Below are positions 38,517 through 47,213 of a DNA stretch of 49,746 bases, in pieces. Position 1 is the stretch's first letter, and each line of letters starts with the position of its first letter. Both the position numbers and the translations under genes were made by a program. The notes under the pieces are model-generated. The model was not told where the DNA came from, did no database searches, and was given only the letters and a program-made list of their open reading frames with translations. Source of the DNA: an uncultured bacterium (GTDB lineage: Bacteria; Cyanobacteriota; Vampirovibrionia; Gastranaerophilales; Gastranaerophilaceae); the NCBI GenBank assembly GCA_902777605.1, contig CACYUI010000019.1:1-49746 (forward strand). The letters run 5' to 3'.

Positions 38517-41273
38517 TTATTTAATTCTTTTTAGTGAAGAAATAAAGTTAAAATTAATTATATCTCCATCAATTTTAGTCAAGAAAACTTGCGCTTTGTC
38601 ATCATTCGTTTCAAGTTTTGGAATCATTTCCAGTTCGTTAGCATAATAATTGCTTTCGTTTCTTGAGCTTATAGAAATTTTGCTTGCGAGAGAATTTAAA
38701 GATATATTCCTGAGCATTCCCGCAAACCCTTTTCCTTTGTCGGTAAATTTTGTATAAACCCTCAAAGAAGCATCATTTGTGCTCAAATTATATCTGCCGA
38801 AAATAAGTGTAGCAAGTTCAGGCGCAGTAGATTGGATTTTCATCCTCTCTACAATATTATCTTTTAGTTTCATTTCGCCGTTGATTTCGTCAAACTTACC
38901 TTCTGGAATATTTACTAAATCAAACACCATTGAAGGACTAATCATTGCAAGAGGATTTCTAAACAAAGAAGCTACTTTCAGAATATATTCAACATACCCT
39001 ACTTGCGCAATTGTTCCGTTTTTTACTTTGAACTTAATATCACCATTCAATTTTAGTGTTTTATCGGCAGTTAGTTCTATCAACCCCATTGCTTTTCCGC
39101 TAATTTGTTTAGGCATTCCCAAAATTGCCGTTGCCATAATGTTTGAATCGACATCCTTAACACCAAGTCTTAAGTAATAATTTTGTTTTACCAAATCTGC
39201 TTTTACTTTCAAAGTAGAAATACCTTCTGCTATATCAAATTTATTAGACTTTAAATCTAAAACCCCATTCTTATCAAGTGTCATGTCAGCGTGAAGATTA
39301 GCAAAATTTATTTCTTTATAAACACCTTTAACTAAGTCTAATCCGCATTTTTCTATTACTATTAAACCTTTCTCAAACGGAGGCATAACATCACTGTCTT
39401 CTTCTCCCTCTACAGAAGTTACAAGCGCCTCTACTTTGTTCTGTTCCTCTCCTTGTGGTGGTGTCGGCTGCTCCAATATTTTTTCGACATCAATATTGTC
39501 AATATTTAAATTAACATCTTTGACTATTATTGGTAATTTAAGTTCATTTAAAACATTTCCGTCAAATATATAGTTTGCACGCCTAAATCTTCCTTCTGAT
39601 TTTAGTGCAATTCTTTTACCTTCCGCTTTTAATTTCGCCGAGCGAATAAACAATCTTTGCGCAGGAACAAGAACTTTATCAAAAACAAACTCCCCTGTCA
39701 TTGTCGGTACTTGATTATAATTATTAATATACATTTTCCCTGAAACCATACCTTTTTTGAAGATTTTTTGGCAGGCAATAAAGTTTAAAAATTCACTTGG
39801 AAGAGGACGAGGCATATTCAAATCTAAATCCAATATTTTCATATTGTCAGCCATATCAATATTACCGGCAATTGTTACCAGAGGTGTCATTCCGCGTTTT
39901 AATTCGCTTGTTATATAATAATTTATCGTATTAATCTTTAAAATATTTTTAAGAATACTCAAATCGACTTTGAAAGCTGTTTTATAATCTTTTAAAACCA
40001 TTGATTGGTCGCCAAATTTGAATCCTTCATTTTCTTTAAGTAAAAAATACCATCTTATATCGCAAGAACCGTTCTTTGATTCCACAATCAGCTTAGAATC
40101 CGCATCTCCAACAAGTCCTACCGGGGAACCCAGCATTTTGGAAAGATAATTTTTGAAGAAATCATTTGTAACAAAAACATCTGATTTAATTTTTGTTTCA
40201 CAAGTTTTTTGATAATCTTTTGTATAACCTTCCATTTTTAGGGTATTTTTTTTATTTTCGTTATAATATCCTTCAAAATTTTTATATTCAATATCATTAT
40301 TACCTATTTCTACCGTACCTTGCTTAACCCTAACAGGAATGTTCAAAAGCGGCTGAATTTCAAAAGTTACATCATGAATATTTATAGTACCGTTTGTTGT
40401 GTTTTTAGCCAGTTTCAAATTAAAATCAACATTTCCTTGAACATTTTCAACAGGTGCAATCATTTCGCGCAAATTAGGTACAAAAATATTAGATTTTACA
40501 ATGTCATGTATATCTGATGCTTTAAAGTTTTTTGCGGAAATATTTAATTCATAAACTCCCTTGTTAGTCATAAAGGCATTTATAAGAACGGATGATTTAT
40601 CTATGTTTATTGGGAAATTCACTATATAAGCGGCATGATTTTCCATGAAGAATCTGTTCATATCATTTGCAGAAACTTTGATTTTATGTCCGTCTCTTTC
40701 AAGAACAAAGTCGAAATCAAAGTGCAAATACTTTCTCTCTTTTGTTCTGTCAAAAATCATATGTGATGCATCAAAATCTAAATCAAAATTGGGCGCATTA
40801 TAAATAATATGACAATTTTTTACACCCATTAAGACATTGTACATATCTACAAAAAAGAAAGATTCTTTTTTCTCTTTTTTCTTTTTTTGCTCGGGCATTA
40901 ATGTGATTAAATCATCAACATCCGCATAAATCTTTTTCGCAAGAAGTTTTTTGACAACTATTCGTCTTTTAAAAATTTCTTTTAAAGATACTAAAGTATC
41001 AAGTTCTTCTAGAGTCAAAATATTTTTATTATTTTGTAAAATTGAGAACTTTTCTAAAGTAAAAGCAATACTTTCACCAGTTTGTAGTTTTGGATTTAAT
41101 ATTTTTATATCAGCATTCAGCATTTTCCCGCTTTGCTGCTCAACTAAATTTATAATTTGCGAATTGGAAACTATTGCCGGCAAAATATATTTATAAACAA
41201 CACCAACAAAAACAATTGCAGAAAAAAATATCAACAAAAATATTTTTATACATTTTATACAAAAGCTCTTCAT
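38517..41273 (-). CDS. AsmA/TamB-like envelope protein
   Basis: About 918 aa. N-terminal membrane anchor (KCIKIFLLIFFSAIVFVGVVYKYIL) then a very long beta-rich periplasmic region of DUF3971/AsmA style. The C-terminal third has the AsmA_2-like run KLNGDIKFKVKNGTIAQVGYVEYILKVASLF (described by its ends only) followed by FDLVNIPEGKFDEINGEMK. Such proteins bridge inner and outer membranes and move phospholipids. A start at 41282 exists, but TGC-TACAAT ends 7 nt before ATG 41273 and there is no Shine-Dalgarno. Confidence 0.78.
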   Translation of the reverse strand: MKSFCIKCIKIFLLIFFSAIVFVGVVYKYILPAIVSNSQIINLVEQQSGKMLNADIKILNPKLQTGESIAFTLEKFSILQNNKNILTLEELDTLVSLKEIFKRRIVVKKLLAKKIYADVDDLITLMPEQKKKKEKKESFFFVDMYNVLMGVKNCHIIYNAPNFDLDFDASHMIFDRTKERKYLHFDFDFVLERDGHKIKVSANDMNRFFMENHAAYIVNFPINIDKSSVLINAFMTNKGVYELNISAKNFKASDIHDIVKSNIFVPNLREMIAPVENVQGNVDFNLKLAKNTTNGTINIHDVTFEIQPLLNIPVRVKQGTVEIGNNDIEYKNFEGYYNENKKNTLKMEGYTKDYQKTCETKIKSDVFVTNDFFKNYLSKMLGSPVGLVGDADSKLIVESKNGSCDIRWYFLLKENEGFKFGDQSMVLKDYKTAFKVDLSILKNILKINTINYYITSELKRGMTPLVTIAGNIDMADNMKILDLDLNMPRPLPSEFLNFIACQKIFKKGMVSGKMYINNYNQVPTMTGEFVFDKVLVPAQRLFIRSAKLKAEGKRIALKSEGRFRRANYIFDGNVLNELKLPIIVKDVNLNIDNIDVEKILEQPTPPQGEEQNKVEALVTSVEGEEDSDVMPPFEKGLIVIEKCGLDLVKGVYKEINFANLHADMTLDKNGVLDLKSNKFDIAEGISTLKVKADLVKQNYYLRLGVKDVDSNIMATAILGMPKQISGKAMGLIELTADKTLKLNGDIKFKVKNGTIAQVGYVEYILKVASLFRNPLAMISPSMVFDLVNIPEGKFDEINGEMKLKDNIVERMKIQSTAPELATLIFGRYNLSTNDASLRVYTKFTDKGKGFAGMLRNISLNSLASKISISSRNESNYYANELEMIPKLETNDDKAQVFLTKIDGDIINFNFISSLKRIK

Positions 41274-41280
41274 AGAAAAC

Positions 41281-41289
41281 ATTGTAGCA
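41281..41289 (-). promoter_or_regulatory. Extended -10 (TGC-TACAAT) of AsmA-like gene
   Basis: TGCTACAAT on the minus strand ends 7 nt before ATG 41273. It is the same extended -10 design as at 14221 and 32298. Confidence 0.45.
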
Positions 41290-41492
41290 TAAAAATTTTT
41301 CCTTAAAACCTGATGAAAAGCTTAATTCACAAGCTTTAGAAGTTTTATGTAACAAATTGTAAAATTTTATATAAAAACTCTAAAGTTTTTCTAAAAATTG
41401 CCGATAACAAATTTGTAAGAAAAATGAACGAAAGTAAATTAGTTGTTTTTTAGGGAATTTGTAAAAAAGTCACATTTTAGAAGGAGTATGTA

Positions 41493-41672
41493 ATGGAACG
41501 CGACGAACACGAAATGCTAATCGAATATTCAGAAATGACAGCATTCAACTTCAACTCTAAGGAGTTTCAAGAAGTAAAGAATGATTACATTGAGTGCAGA
41601 AACAAAATATCTAATTTTGCGTGGACCGTACAAGGTATCGTTGATTACTTTAAACCGGCAAAAAATTATTAA
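41493..41672 (+). CDS. Small hypothetical protein, 59 aa
   Basis: Begins MERDEHEMLIEYSEMTAFNF and ends IVDYFKPAKNY; acidic at the start, aromatic at the end, no known family. AGAAGGAG lies 6 nt before the ATG. The next gene (102 aa) follows 14 nt later with its own CGGAG, so this is likely a two-gene operon. The genuine ribosome binding site and the operon arrangement are the reasons to call it. Confidence 0.6.
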   Translation: MERDEHEMLIEYSEMTAFNFNSKEFQEVKNDYIECRNKISNFAWTVQGIVDYFKPAKNY

Positions 41673-41686
41673 TCGGAGTTATATTA

Positions 41687-41995
41687 ATGAACAAAAAAGA
41701 TTTTCAAAACGGATGCTTTTCTCCAAATTGGATAGAAGTTGATTTGGAAGAAGTACAAAAAGTTTCAAGTAGTTCAACCGCATGGTATGAAGAGAAAGGA
41801 GCTGAAGAAGGCTTGGTTGAACAAAACAGAGCAGAACATAATAAGGAGGTACGCCTAGAGAGCAATAGACGCAAGGATTTAAATACATTATTAAAAGAAC
41901 TTGATGAAATCAAGCAAAGCATTGAAAAAGCTGCCGAAAAGCAGCACCGATTGACAAATCTTATGGTGAGATATACCGGTAATTTTGCGCAATAA
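41687..41995 (+). CDS. Small coiled-coil protein, 102 aa
   Basis: Begins MNKKDFQNGCFSPNWIEVDLEE. From about residue 55 to 88 it forms a charged coiled coil (LNTLLKELDEIKQSIEKAAEK). No membrane segment or known motif. It is encoded just after the 59-aa protein and is followed by a strong bidirectional terminator, so the pair is a closed transcription unit. It may be a small chaperone or an oligomerising partner of the 59-aa protein; that is only inference. Confidence 0.65.
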   Translation: MNKKDFQNGCFSPNWIEVDLEEVQKVSSSSTAWYEEKGAEEGLVEQNRAEHNKEVRLESNRRKDLNTLLKELDEIKQSIEKAAEKQHRLTNLMVRYTGNFAQ

Positions 41996-42021
41996 AAGTC
42001 CATAAGTGTCAAGATAGAATT

Positions 42022-42064
42022 AAAAAAAATAGGGTATAGGTTATGAGACTATACCCTATTTTTT
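42022..42064. terminator. Bidirectional intrinsic terminator
   Basis: AATAGGGTATAG pairs with CTATACCCTATT, flanked by A- and T-runs, between the convergent 102-aa and 145-aa genes. Confidence 0.95.
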
Positions 42065-42076
42065 AAAGTAATAATT

Positions 42077-42514
42077 TTAATCTACTGGAGAGGCCTTGCC
42101 CATTCCAAAACCTTCTTTTAGAACCATATAAACAGAGTATGCAGCAAGTCCTAATACGCCGAATTTACGCCACTTTGGACCGCCTCCAAGCGCCATTGCG
42201 GAGAATGTAACAGGCACAATGTTATCACCTGCCGATGTTAAAAATCCTTTAAAATATCCTGTAATTTTGCCTACAAACGGTACTATAGGGTTTGAGGTTC
42301 TTAACTCTGCTACTTTAGCCTGCATGGCATTTGTTGTAGCGCTTGAGGCACCCATTGTTCGTTTCGTAGCAATAACACTTTCAAATGTATCGGCGGTTGC
42401 TTTTTGTTCTCCGACTTTAGAAAATACTTTTGCTTTTCCTAACGCATCATAAGTTGCCAGGCTTAATCCTGCTATACCTGCTGTTTTACATATTATATTC
42501 GATGCAAGTCCCAT
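42077..42514 (-). CDS. Hypothetical membrane-associated protein, 145 aa
   Basis: Contains two or three hydrophobic stretches: the N-terminus (IICKTAGIAGLSLATYDAL), PFVGKITGYFKGFL, and WRKFGVLGLAAYSVYMVLKEG near the C-terminus. Gly/Ala-rich, with no known family. It follows the HEAT-repeat-like gene by 6 nt in the same direction and so forms a unit with it. Its style resembles hydrophobic segments of the 719-aa protein at 22638-24797, hinting at a shared envelope role. Confidence 0.55.
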   Translation of the reverse strand: MGLASNIICKTAGIAGLSLATYDALGKAKVFSKVGEQKATADTFESVIATKRTMGASSATTNAMQAKVAELRTSNPIVPFVGKITGYFKGFLTSAGDNIVPVTFSAMALGGGPKWRKFGVLGLAAYSVYMVLKEGFGMGKASPVD

Positions 42515-42520
42515 ATTTAC

Positions 42521-43486
42521 CTACTGTTCTTGTTTTGGATTTTCTTTCACTTTAGGATTTGGTATGTTTTTTATTTCTGTTCCTGCTGACATTTTAAGCA
42601 GTATGTCAGCTGCTTGTAAAACATCTTCTTTGTCTGCATTAGGATTAGATTGAATGTTGTGCAACAATTGCACTGTATAATCATTTCCGCTTGCAAGTTG
42701 AGATGCAAATGCTGATAATGCAGCTACTCTTATAAGCTTAGATGGATCTTGAAGCATTTTATTTAATAACGCATTTAGTGCTGCGTCATCATATCGTTCT
42801 TTATCTTCATCCAATCTCGTTAAAATTTCTTTGGAAGCCATTAGTCTAATTTCTTGATTAGGATTGTTTAAATAATTTTCCAATGATTTAATGTATTCAT
42901 CTGTTAATGCTACAATTTTTGTTTCTTTTGTATTCCTTTTTTCTTCTTCTATAGTAGCTTCTCTATTTTCTATATCACCAATTATATTTTGAGAAGTTGT
43001 CAAATCAGCTTCTTGTTGAACTTCAGATTTGGCAAAATTACTGTATTTATTGGCAATACCTGCTCCGGCATTAGGGTTTGTTTGATTATTTTCAAATAAT
43101 GCTTCATTATCTGCATTTTCCACTACATTTTCGCTTTTTTCTTGTTCGCTCATTATGGCATTATCTTGTTCCTGTTTTTTAGAATCTGATACATTATTTT
43201 GATAATTATAATTGTTCAAATAATATTGAGCAGGATAGGCATTTGGATAGCCCGTTTGAGTTTTTTGACTTTGCTCTTGACCTTGCTCTGCAGCATTATT
43301 TATTTGCATAGGATTTGTCATGTATTGTGGTTGTTGAGCATATGGAGTGGCATTTGGTATAGAATACTGGGTATTTCCGCTATTACAATTACAGTACCCG
43401 CCATTTGGTGCAACATTAACAGCAGGATTTGCAATTTGTATAGTTACTCCCGAATAATTCGGTTGAGGATTAATAAATGGATTTGT
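42521..43486 (-). CDS. HEAT-repeat-like protein with Asn/Gln-rich N-terminus
   Basis: About 321 aa. The first about 130 residues are low complexity (Asn, Gln, Tyr, Pro; for example NPQPNYSGVTIQIANPAVN). From about 185 there are helical-pair repeats resembling HEAT: IKSLENYLNNPNQEIRLMAS, ALNALLNKMLQDPSKLIRVA and LHNIQSNPNADKEDVLQAAD. This suggests a protein-binding surface. An in-frame GTG at 43510 exists; AAGG 9 nt before ATG 43486 is preferred. It lies in an operon with the 145-aa gene. Confidence 0.6.
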   Translation of the reverse strand, partial: TNPFINPQPNYSGVTIQIANPAVNVAPNGGYCNCNSGNTQYSIPNATPYAQQPQYMTNPMQINNAAEQGQEQSQKTQTGYPNAYPAQYYLNNYNYQNNVSDSKKQEQDNAIMSEQEKSENVVENADNEALFENNQTNPNAGAGIANKYSNFAKSEVQQEADLTTSQNIIGDIENREATIEEEKRNTKETKIVALTDEYIKSLENYLNNPNQEIRLMASKEILTRLDEDKERYDDAALNALLNKMLQDPSKLIRVAALSAFASQLASGNDYTVQLLHNIQSNPNADKEDVLQAADILLKMSAGTEIKNIPNPKVKENPKQEQ

Positions 43487-43581
43487 CATACAATCAAACC
43501 TTCTTTTCACACTTATATATTAATATAAAGTATACTAAAGCTCAGAAATTGCCATGATAAGGGGGTGTTTGTAAAGAAATG

Positions 43582-44496
43582 TTACAAGCCGGAAATCGTT
43601 GTTTTTATAAAACCAACTTCTTTACCTGAAATTGTATGTATTTTGTCATCATATTGAATATTTCCCCAGCCGAGAAAGTTAATCATTTCAAAAATAGCAA
43701 TTCTTCTTGCATCCATAGAACAATCGTTAATTTTAAGAGCAAACGCACATTTTTCCTTAATATTTAGAACTACACAAAGCCCTCCTGCTCCAACCTTTGC
43801 TATAAGATTATTTGTTTTTTGTATGATTTCAGTATCGGTTCTGTTTTCGCCTCCAAAAATATAAGGATTTGTTTTTATTGCATTAATTATCAGCGGATAA
43901 TTAATTAAGTTTTCAAACCCTTTTGCCATGTTAGAAAGAGGCATGCTTAAAATAGGAACACCACACCCATCCGTAGTTAAAGGATAGACATTTTTAACAC
44001 AACACATATTATTAATTTTATTTTTAATTTCTATTTGCAAAGGATGAGTCGGTTCATAATATGTTTCCATATCCCAACCGTTAAGTTTGCAAAGAATAAG
44101 AAAACCTATATGTTTGCCTGAACAATTGTTATGTATAGCAGAAGGTTTTTCTCCCTTTAATAGCATTTTATCTTGCATGGATTTTGATAATGGTGCATGA
44201 ATTCCACACTTTAGCATGTTTTCACTTATTTCAAATTTTCTAAGAAGAGTTCGTGCTATTTCTATGTGACATTCTTCACCCGCATGTGAACCACATACAA
44301 GAGCAAGCTCTTTGTCATCCAATTTTACTCCGTAATCTAGTAAAAGAGTTGCTTGTAAAGGTTTGGCGCACGAGCGCAGAAAATAAGGTTTCTCAAAATC
44401 TAAGCAATTTGAAAAACTATATATCCCATCATGAAATTCTTCTACAAGACCGTCGCGTATATAACTAACTTCCCATTTTCCGCTTTTCATATACAA
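43582..44496 (-). CDS. Asparaginase (Rhizobium type II-like family)
   Basis: 304 aa. Resembles the PF06089 asparaginase family: FLRSCAKPLQATLLLD, ALVCGSHAGEECH, NNCSGKHIGFLILCK, TTDGCGVPILSMPLSNMA, and AKVGAGGLCVVLN. It would hydrolyse L-Asn to Asp and ammonia. It is encoded 7 nt after the 249-aa gene in the same direction, so the two are co-transcribed. An alternative start is the third codon ATG. Confidence 0.88.
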   Translation of the reverse strand: MYMKSGKWEVSYIRDGLVEEFHDGIYSFSNCLDFEKPYFLRSCAKPLQATLLLDYGVKLDDKELALVCGSHAGEECHIEIARTLLRKFEISENMLKCGIHAPLSKSMQDKMLLKGEKPSAIHNNCSGKHIGFLILCKLNGWDMETYYEPTHPLQIEIKNKINNMCCVKNVYPLTTDGCGVPILSMPLSNMAKGFENLINYPLIINAIKTNPYIFGGENRTDTEIIQKTNNLIAKVGAGGLCVVLNIKEKCAFALKINDCSMDARRIAIFEMINFLGWGNIQYDDKIHTISGKEVGFIKTTISGL

Positions 44497-44503
44497 CTGA
44501 AAA

Positions 44504-45253
44504 CTAGTCCTCTTTATGCTCTTTAATAAATGTCAATAAAGCATCTATTTTTTCTCTTAAAATTTCATTTTCTTCTTTAAGTCGAGTATTTTCCACTCTT
44601 ATATCATAACTTTCTCTTTCTAAAGCTACAGATGGCATTTCTTTAGGATCAAGAGAAAATCTTTTTCCTGCTTCTTCTTTCATAAAAATAATACTTTTAA
44701 CATCAAGTTCGCGCACAAAGCCAAGTTGAACCATAAGCTCTGCAATAAATACATGTTTTCCTGATGCATTGATTTCTTGCTGTTTTGTTAAAACCTCATC
44801 AAGCTGTTCTATTGTCATTTTTCCTGCACGAATAAAATACTCACCTGTTCTGTACTTACCGGCTATAAAACCAGCAAGTGCGCTTATTAAGTTTGGGACT
44901 TCCCTTGAAAATAAACCGGATGTTTTGCAAAAAGTAAAGGCTTTAGCAACCTCTTCCATAGTAAAATTATTTTCTATCGCAATTTCTATTAACGACATGC
45001 CTTTTGCACAACAATTCATAAAAGAATATATAGTTTCATCGTAGTTTGATTCTTTCGAAAATAGTTCATTTTGTCCTTTTTGTGAGAGAGCTGGTTTATA
45101 AACATGAAACAATTCTCCTTCTTCAACATCCATAAATTCACTACTCAAATAAGTTGCAAGATCAGCGGACAAATCTAAGAATATTGACTGCTTTACCCAC
45201 AAAGGAAAAGCAAGCATCTTATCCATATAATCTATAAATAAACTCTTACTCAT
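44504..45253 (-). CDS. Hypothetical protein with PilB/GspE N-domain-like segment and coiled coil
   Basis: 249 aa. Residues about 135-185 (EYFIRAGKMTIEQLDEVLTK, then FIAELMVQLGFVRELDV) look like the MshEN/GspE-N fold (xxGELLxxxGLITxEQLxxAL). The C-terminus is a coiled coil (ESYDIRVENTRLKEENEILRE). The first half is helical and unknown. AAGAAGGG lies about 8 nt before the ATG. It could be a cyclic-di-GMP- or motor-related adaptor by analogy; the binding motif is not evident. Confidence 0.6.
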   Translation of the reverse strand: MSKSLFIDYMDKMLAFPLWVKQSIFLDLSADLATYLSSEFMDVEEGELFHVYKPALSQKGQNELFSKESNYDETIYSFMNCCAKGMSLIEIAIENNFTMEEVAKAFTFCKTSGLFSREVPNLISALAGFIAGKYRTGEYFIRAGKMTIEQLDEVLTKQQEINASGKHVFIAELMVQLGFVRELDVKSIIFMKEEAGKRFSLDPKEMPSVALERESYDIRVENTRLKEENEILREKIDALLTFIKEHKED

Positions 45254-45342
45254 AAAAATAACCCTTCTTTTATATGATGTTTTACAATAGATTATAGCAT
45301 AATATTGTGTTAAGTATAAATATGTGAAGGAATTTTTATACT

Positions 45343-45792
45343 ATGGGCATGGATGGTTTTTCAATCGCAAGTACCGGAATACGAGAACAAACATCTGCAG
45401 AAATGAACGCAAGAACAGAGCAGATAATTGTCAACGACCCAACAAACTCTGCACAACAAGTTCAGGGCTTAAGTGACAATGAACGCATCAGAGAAAAGGA
45501 AGAAGAAGAAAAATCCGGCGGTCAAAACGGTAAAACCCTTACACAAGAAGAATTTCAAGACGGTCTTGTAGAAGATAATATTGAAGAAAATCCATTAGAA
45601 GAATTTGATGTTGAAGATATAGAAAACCCAAATAAAGAATTTTATGTTAAATTAAATATAAAAGATGATATAATAGAATTATATGATAGTGCCACGAACA
45701 GATTAATCGAAACAATATCCGGAAATGAATTAGGAGAATTGGTTCAAAAGCTCAACATGGCATCAGGAATATTTGTAAATAAGAAGGTATAA
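45343..45792 (+). CDS. flaG: FlaG-like flagellar protein
   Basis: 149 aa. The C-terminal about 60 residues match FlaG: FYVKLNIKDDIIELYDSATN followed by RLIETISGNELGELVQKL and GIFVNKKV. The N-terminal part is Glu/Gln-rich and disordered. FlaG influences filament length. The stop codon abuts the fliS ATG (TAAATG), so it is coupled to fliS and the FliT-like gene. GAAGG lies 13 nt before the ATG. Confidence 0.75.
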   Translation: MGMDGFSIASTGIREQTSAEMNARTEQIIVNDPTNSAQQVQGLSDNERIREKEEEEKSGGQNGKTLTQEEFQDGLVEDNIEENPLEEFDVEDIENPNKEFYVKLNIKDDIIELYDSATNRLIETISGNELGELVQKLNMASGIFVNKKV

Positions 45793-46278
45793 ATGCCACC
45801 AGGAAATCCATACGCTAAATATATAAAACAATACCAAACAAGTAATATTACAACGGCAACACCGGAAAAATTAATGATACTGCTTTTTGACGGTGCTATT
45901 CAATTTTTGCAAAAAGCAAAAACCGCTATTGCAGAAAAAAAATTACAAGAACGCTCTCAAAATATAGATGGCGCAAGAAAAATTATCAGAGAACTTATGC
46001 GAACAATAGACCTAGAAAACGGAAATGATGTTTCTAAAAATTTATTCAAACTATATAATCGCATGGCAATGGATTTAATAAAGGCAAATATTCAAAAAAA
46101 TGCAAATAAAATAGATGAAGTAATTACTGATTTAACAAACATAAGATGGGGTTTTCAAAAAGCCATAGAAATTCAAAGCGGTGTTACTACTCTTGACGAG
46201 GTAATGAAAGAACAGGAAGCGCAAAATGCAACAGCAAATCCAGCACCGCAAAATGGAGATGAAAACAATGCAGGATGA
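45793..46278 (+). CDS. fliS: Flagellin export chaperone FliS
   Basis: 161 aa. FliS signature: NPYAKYIKQYQTSNITTATPEKLMILLFDGAI (described by its ends), QFLQKAKTAIAEKKL, and ELMRTIDLENGNDVSKNLFKLYNRM. It binds flagellin C-termini. The C-terminal tail (EEAQNATANPAPQNGDENN-like) is disordered and longer than usual. It starts at the flaG stop and overlaps the next gene by 11 nt. Confidence 0.93.
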   Translation: MPPGNPYAKYIKQYQTSNITTATPEKLMILLFDGAIQFLQKAKTAIAEKKLQERSQNIDGARKIIRELMRTIDLENGNDVSKNLFKLYNRMAMDLIKANIQKNANKIDEVITDLTNIRWGFQKAIEIQSGVTTLDEVMKEQEAQNATANPAPQNGDENNAG

Positions 46279-46639
46279 AAAACAATATGAGCAGCTGTTG
46301 CTCCAATACCAACAACTTAAAAATGGAGCCGAAGATATTTCCCGCATGATTGATAATGAAGATTTTGATAGCGCAATTACCATGATAAATTCCAGAGAAA
46401 AGTTATACATGAGCTGTAAAACCATGCGCAGATATCTTGATCTCACTCCTGTGCAACAAAAAGAAGCAGATGCTATTTTTGATGAACTAAGAGACATGGA
46501 AATGATGAATATTAAAAAACTCCAAAAAAACATGGCAATAGTCCAAGCAGAGCTTGCAAAATCGCAAAAGGCAGAAAAAATACAACAAGCATATGGAGAC
46601 GGCAACGATTCCGGCAATTTAATAAATATTCAAGAATGA
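46268..46639 (+). CDS. FliT-like small helical protein
   Basis: About 123 aa, all-helical, Gln/Met-rich: QYEQLLLQYQQLKNGAEDIS, DNEDFDSAITMINSREKLYM. Position after fliS and four-helix style suggest a FliT-type chaperone. Sequence identity to FliT is not evident, so the call rests on context. ATG 46268 has GGAG 9 nt upstream and overlaps fliS by 11 nt; an in-frame ATG at 46226 lies inside fliS and is less likely. Confidence 0.6.
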   Translation: MQDEKQYEQLLLQYQQLKNGAEDISRMIDNEDFDSAITMINSREKLYMSCKTMRRYLDLTPVQQKEADAIFDELRDMEMMNIKKLQKNMAIVQAELAKSQKAEKIQQAYGDGNDSGNLINIQE

Positions 46640-46761
46640 AAATTCTCTAAAAACATATATTGCAACATTATGAATGCTCTAAACATCACTCTTTTTACTT
46701 GTTTCGATATATACCATGCGCCAAATTCCAACTATATATAGTATTTTAAGAAAAGTAGTAC

Positions 46762-46789
46762 TTGCATTCTTTTATTAAAGCGCTATAAT
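46762..46789 (+). promoter_or_regulatory. Promoter of HU gene (TTGCAT-N16-TATAAT)
   Basis: TTGCAT at 46762-46767 and TATAAT at 46784-46789, followed by an about 25-nt leader with AAGGAG. Confidence 0.6.
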
Positions 46790-46820
46790 ATAACTCGAAA
46801 ACTTAAGAAAGGAGTTTTAT

Positions 46821-47099
46821 ATGAACAAAGAAGAATTAGTAGCAGAAATTTCAAAAAAATCAAAAGTTACTCAAAAAGAAGCTAATGAAGTATTATCAGC
46901 ATTAATTGAAACCGTTGAAAAAACTGTATCAAAAGGTAAAAAAGTAACTTTAGTTGGTTTTGGTACTTTTGAACCACGCAAACGCGCTGCAAGAAACGGC
47001 AGAAACCCACAAACAGGTAAAGAAATTAAGATTCCTGCTAAGACAGTTCCTGTATTCTCAGCTGGTAAAAAATTCAAAGAAGTTGTTAACGGCAAATAG
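46821..47099 (+). CDS. HU family nucleoid DNA-binding protein
   Basis: 92 aa, typical HU: MNKEELVAEISKKSKVTQKE, VTLVGFGTFEPRKRAARNGR, then NPQTGKEIKIPAKTVPVFSA and KFKEVVNG. The beta-arm RNPQTG is intact. AAAGGAG precedes the ATG. It has its own promoter and a strong terminator, so it is monocistronic. It compacts DNA and may bend it for recombination. Confidence 0.97.
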   Translation: MNKEELVAEISKKSKVTQKEANEVLSALIETVEKTVSKGKKVTLVGFGTFEPRKRAARNGRNPQTGKEIKIPAKTVPVFSAGKKFKEVVNGK

Positions 47100-47123
47100 T
47101 TTTTAACTTCTGAAAAATATTGG

Positions 47124-47157
47124 AGGCGCAGACTTTTAGTCTGCGCCTTTTATTTTT
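47124..47157 (+). terminator. Intrinsic terminator after HU gene
   Basis: AGGCGCAGAC-TTTTA-GTCTGCGCCT followed by TTTATTTTT; a 10-bp GC-rich stem. Confidence 0.95.
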
Positions 47158-47213
47158 ACCTTATGTAAAAATTTAACAACCATGATATTATTAAAATATC
47201 GAAAAGGGATTGC

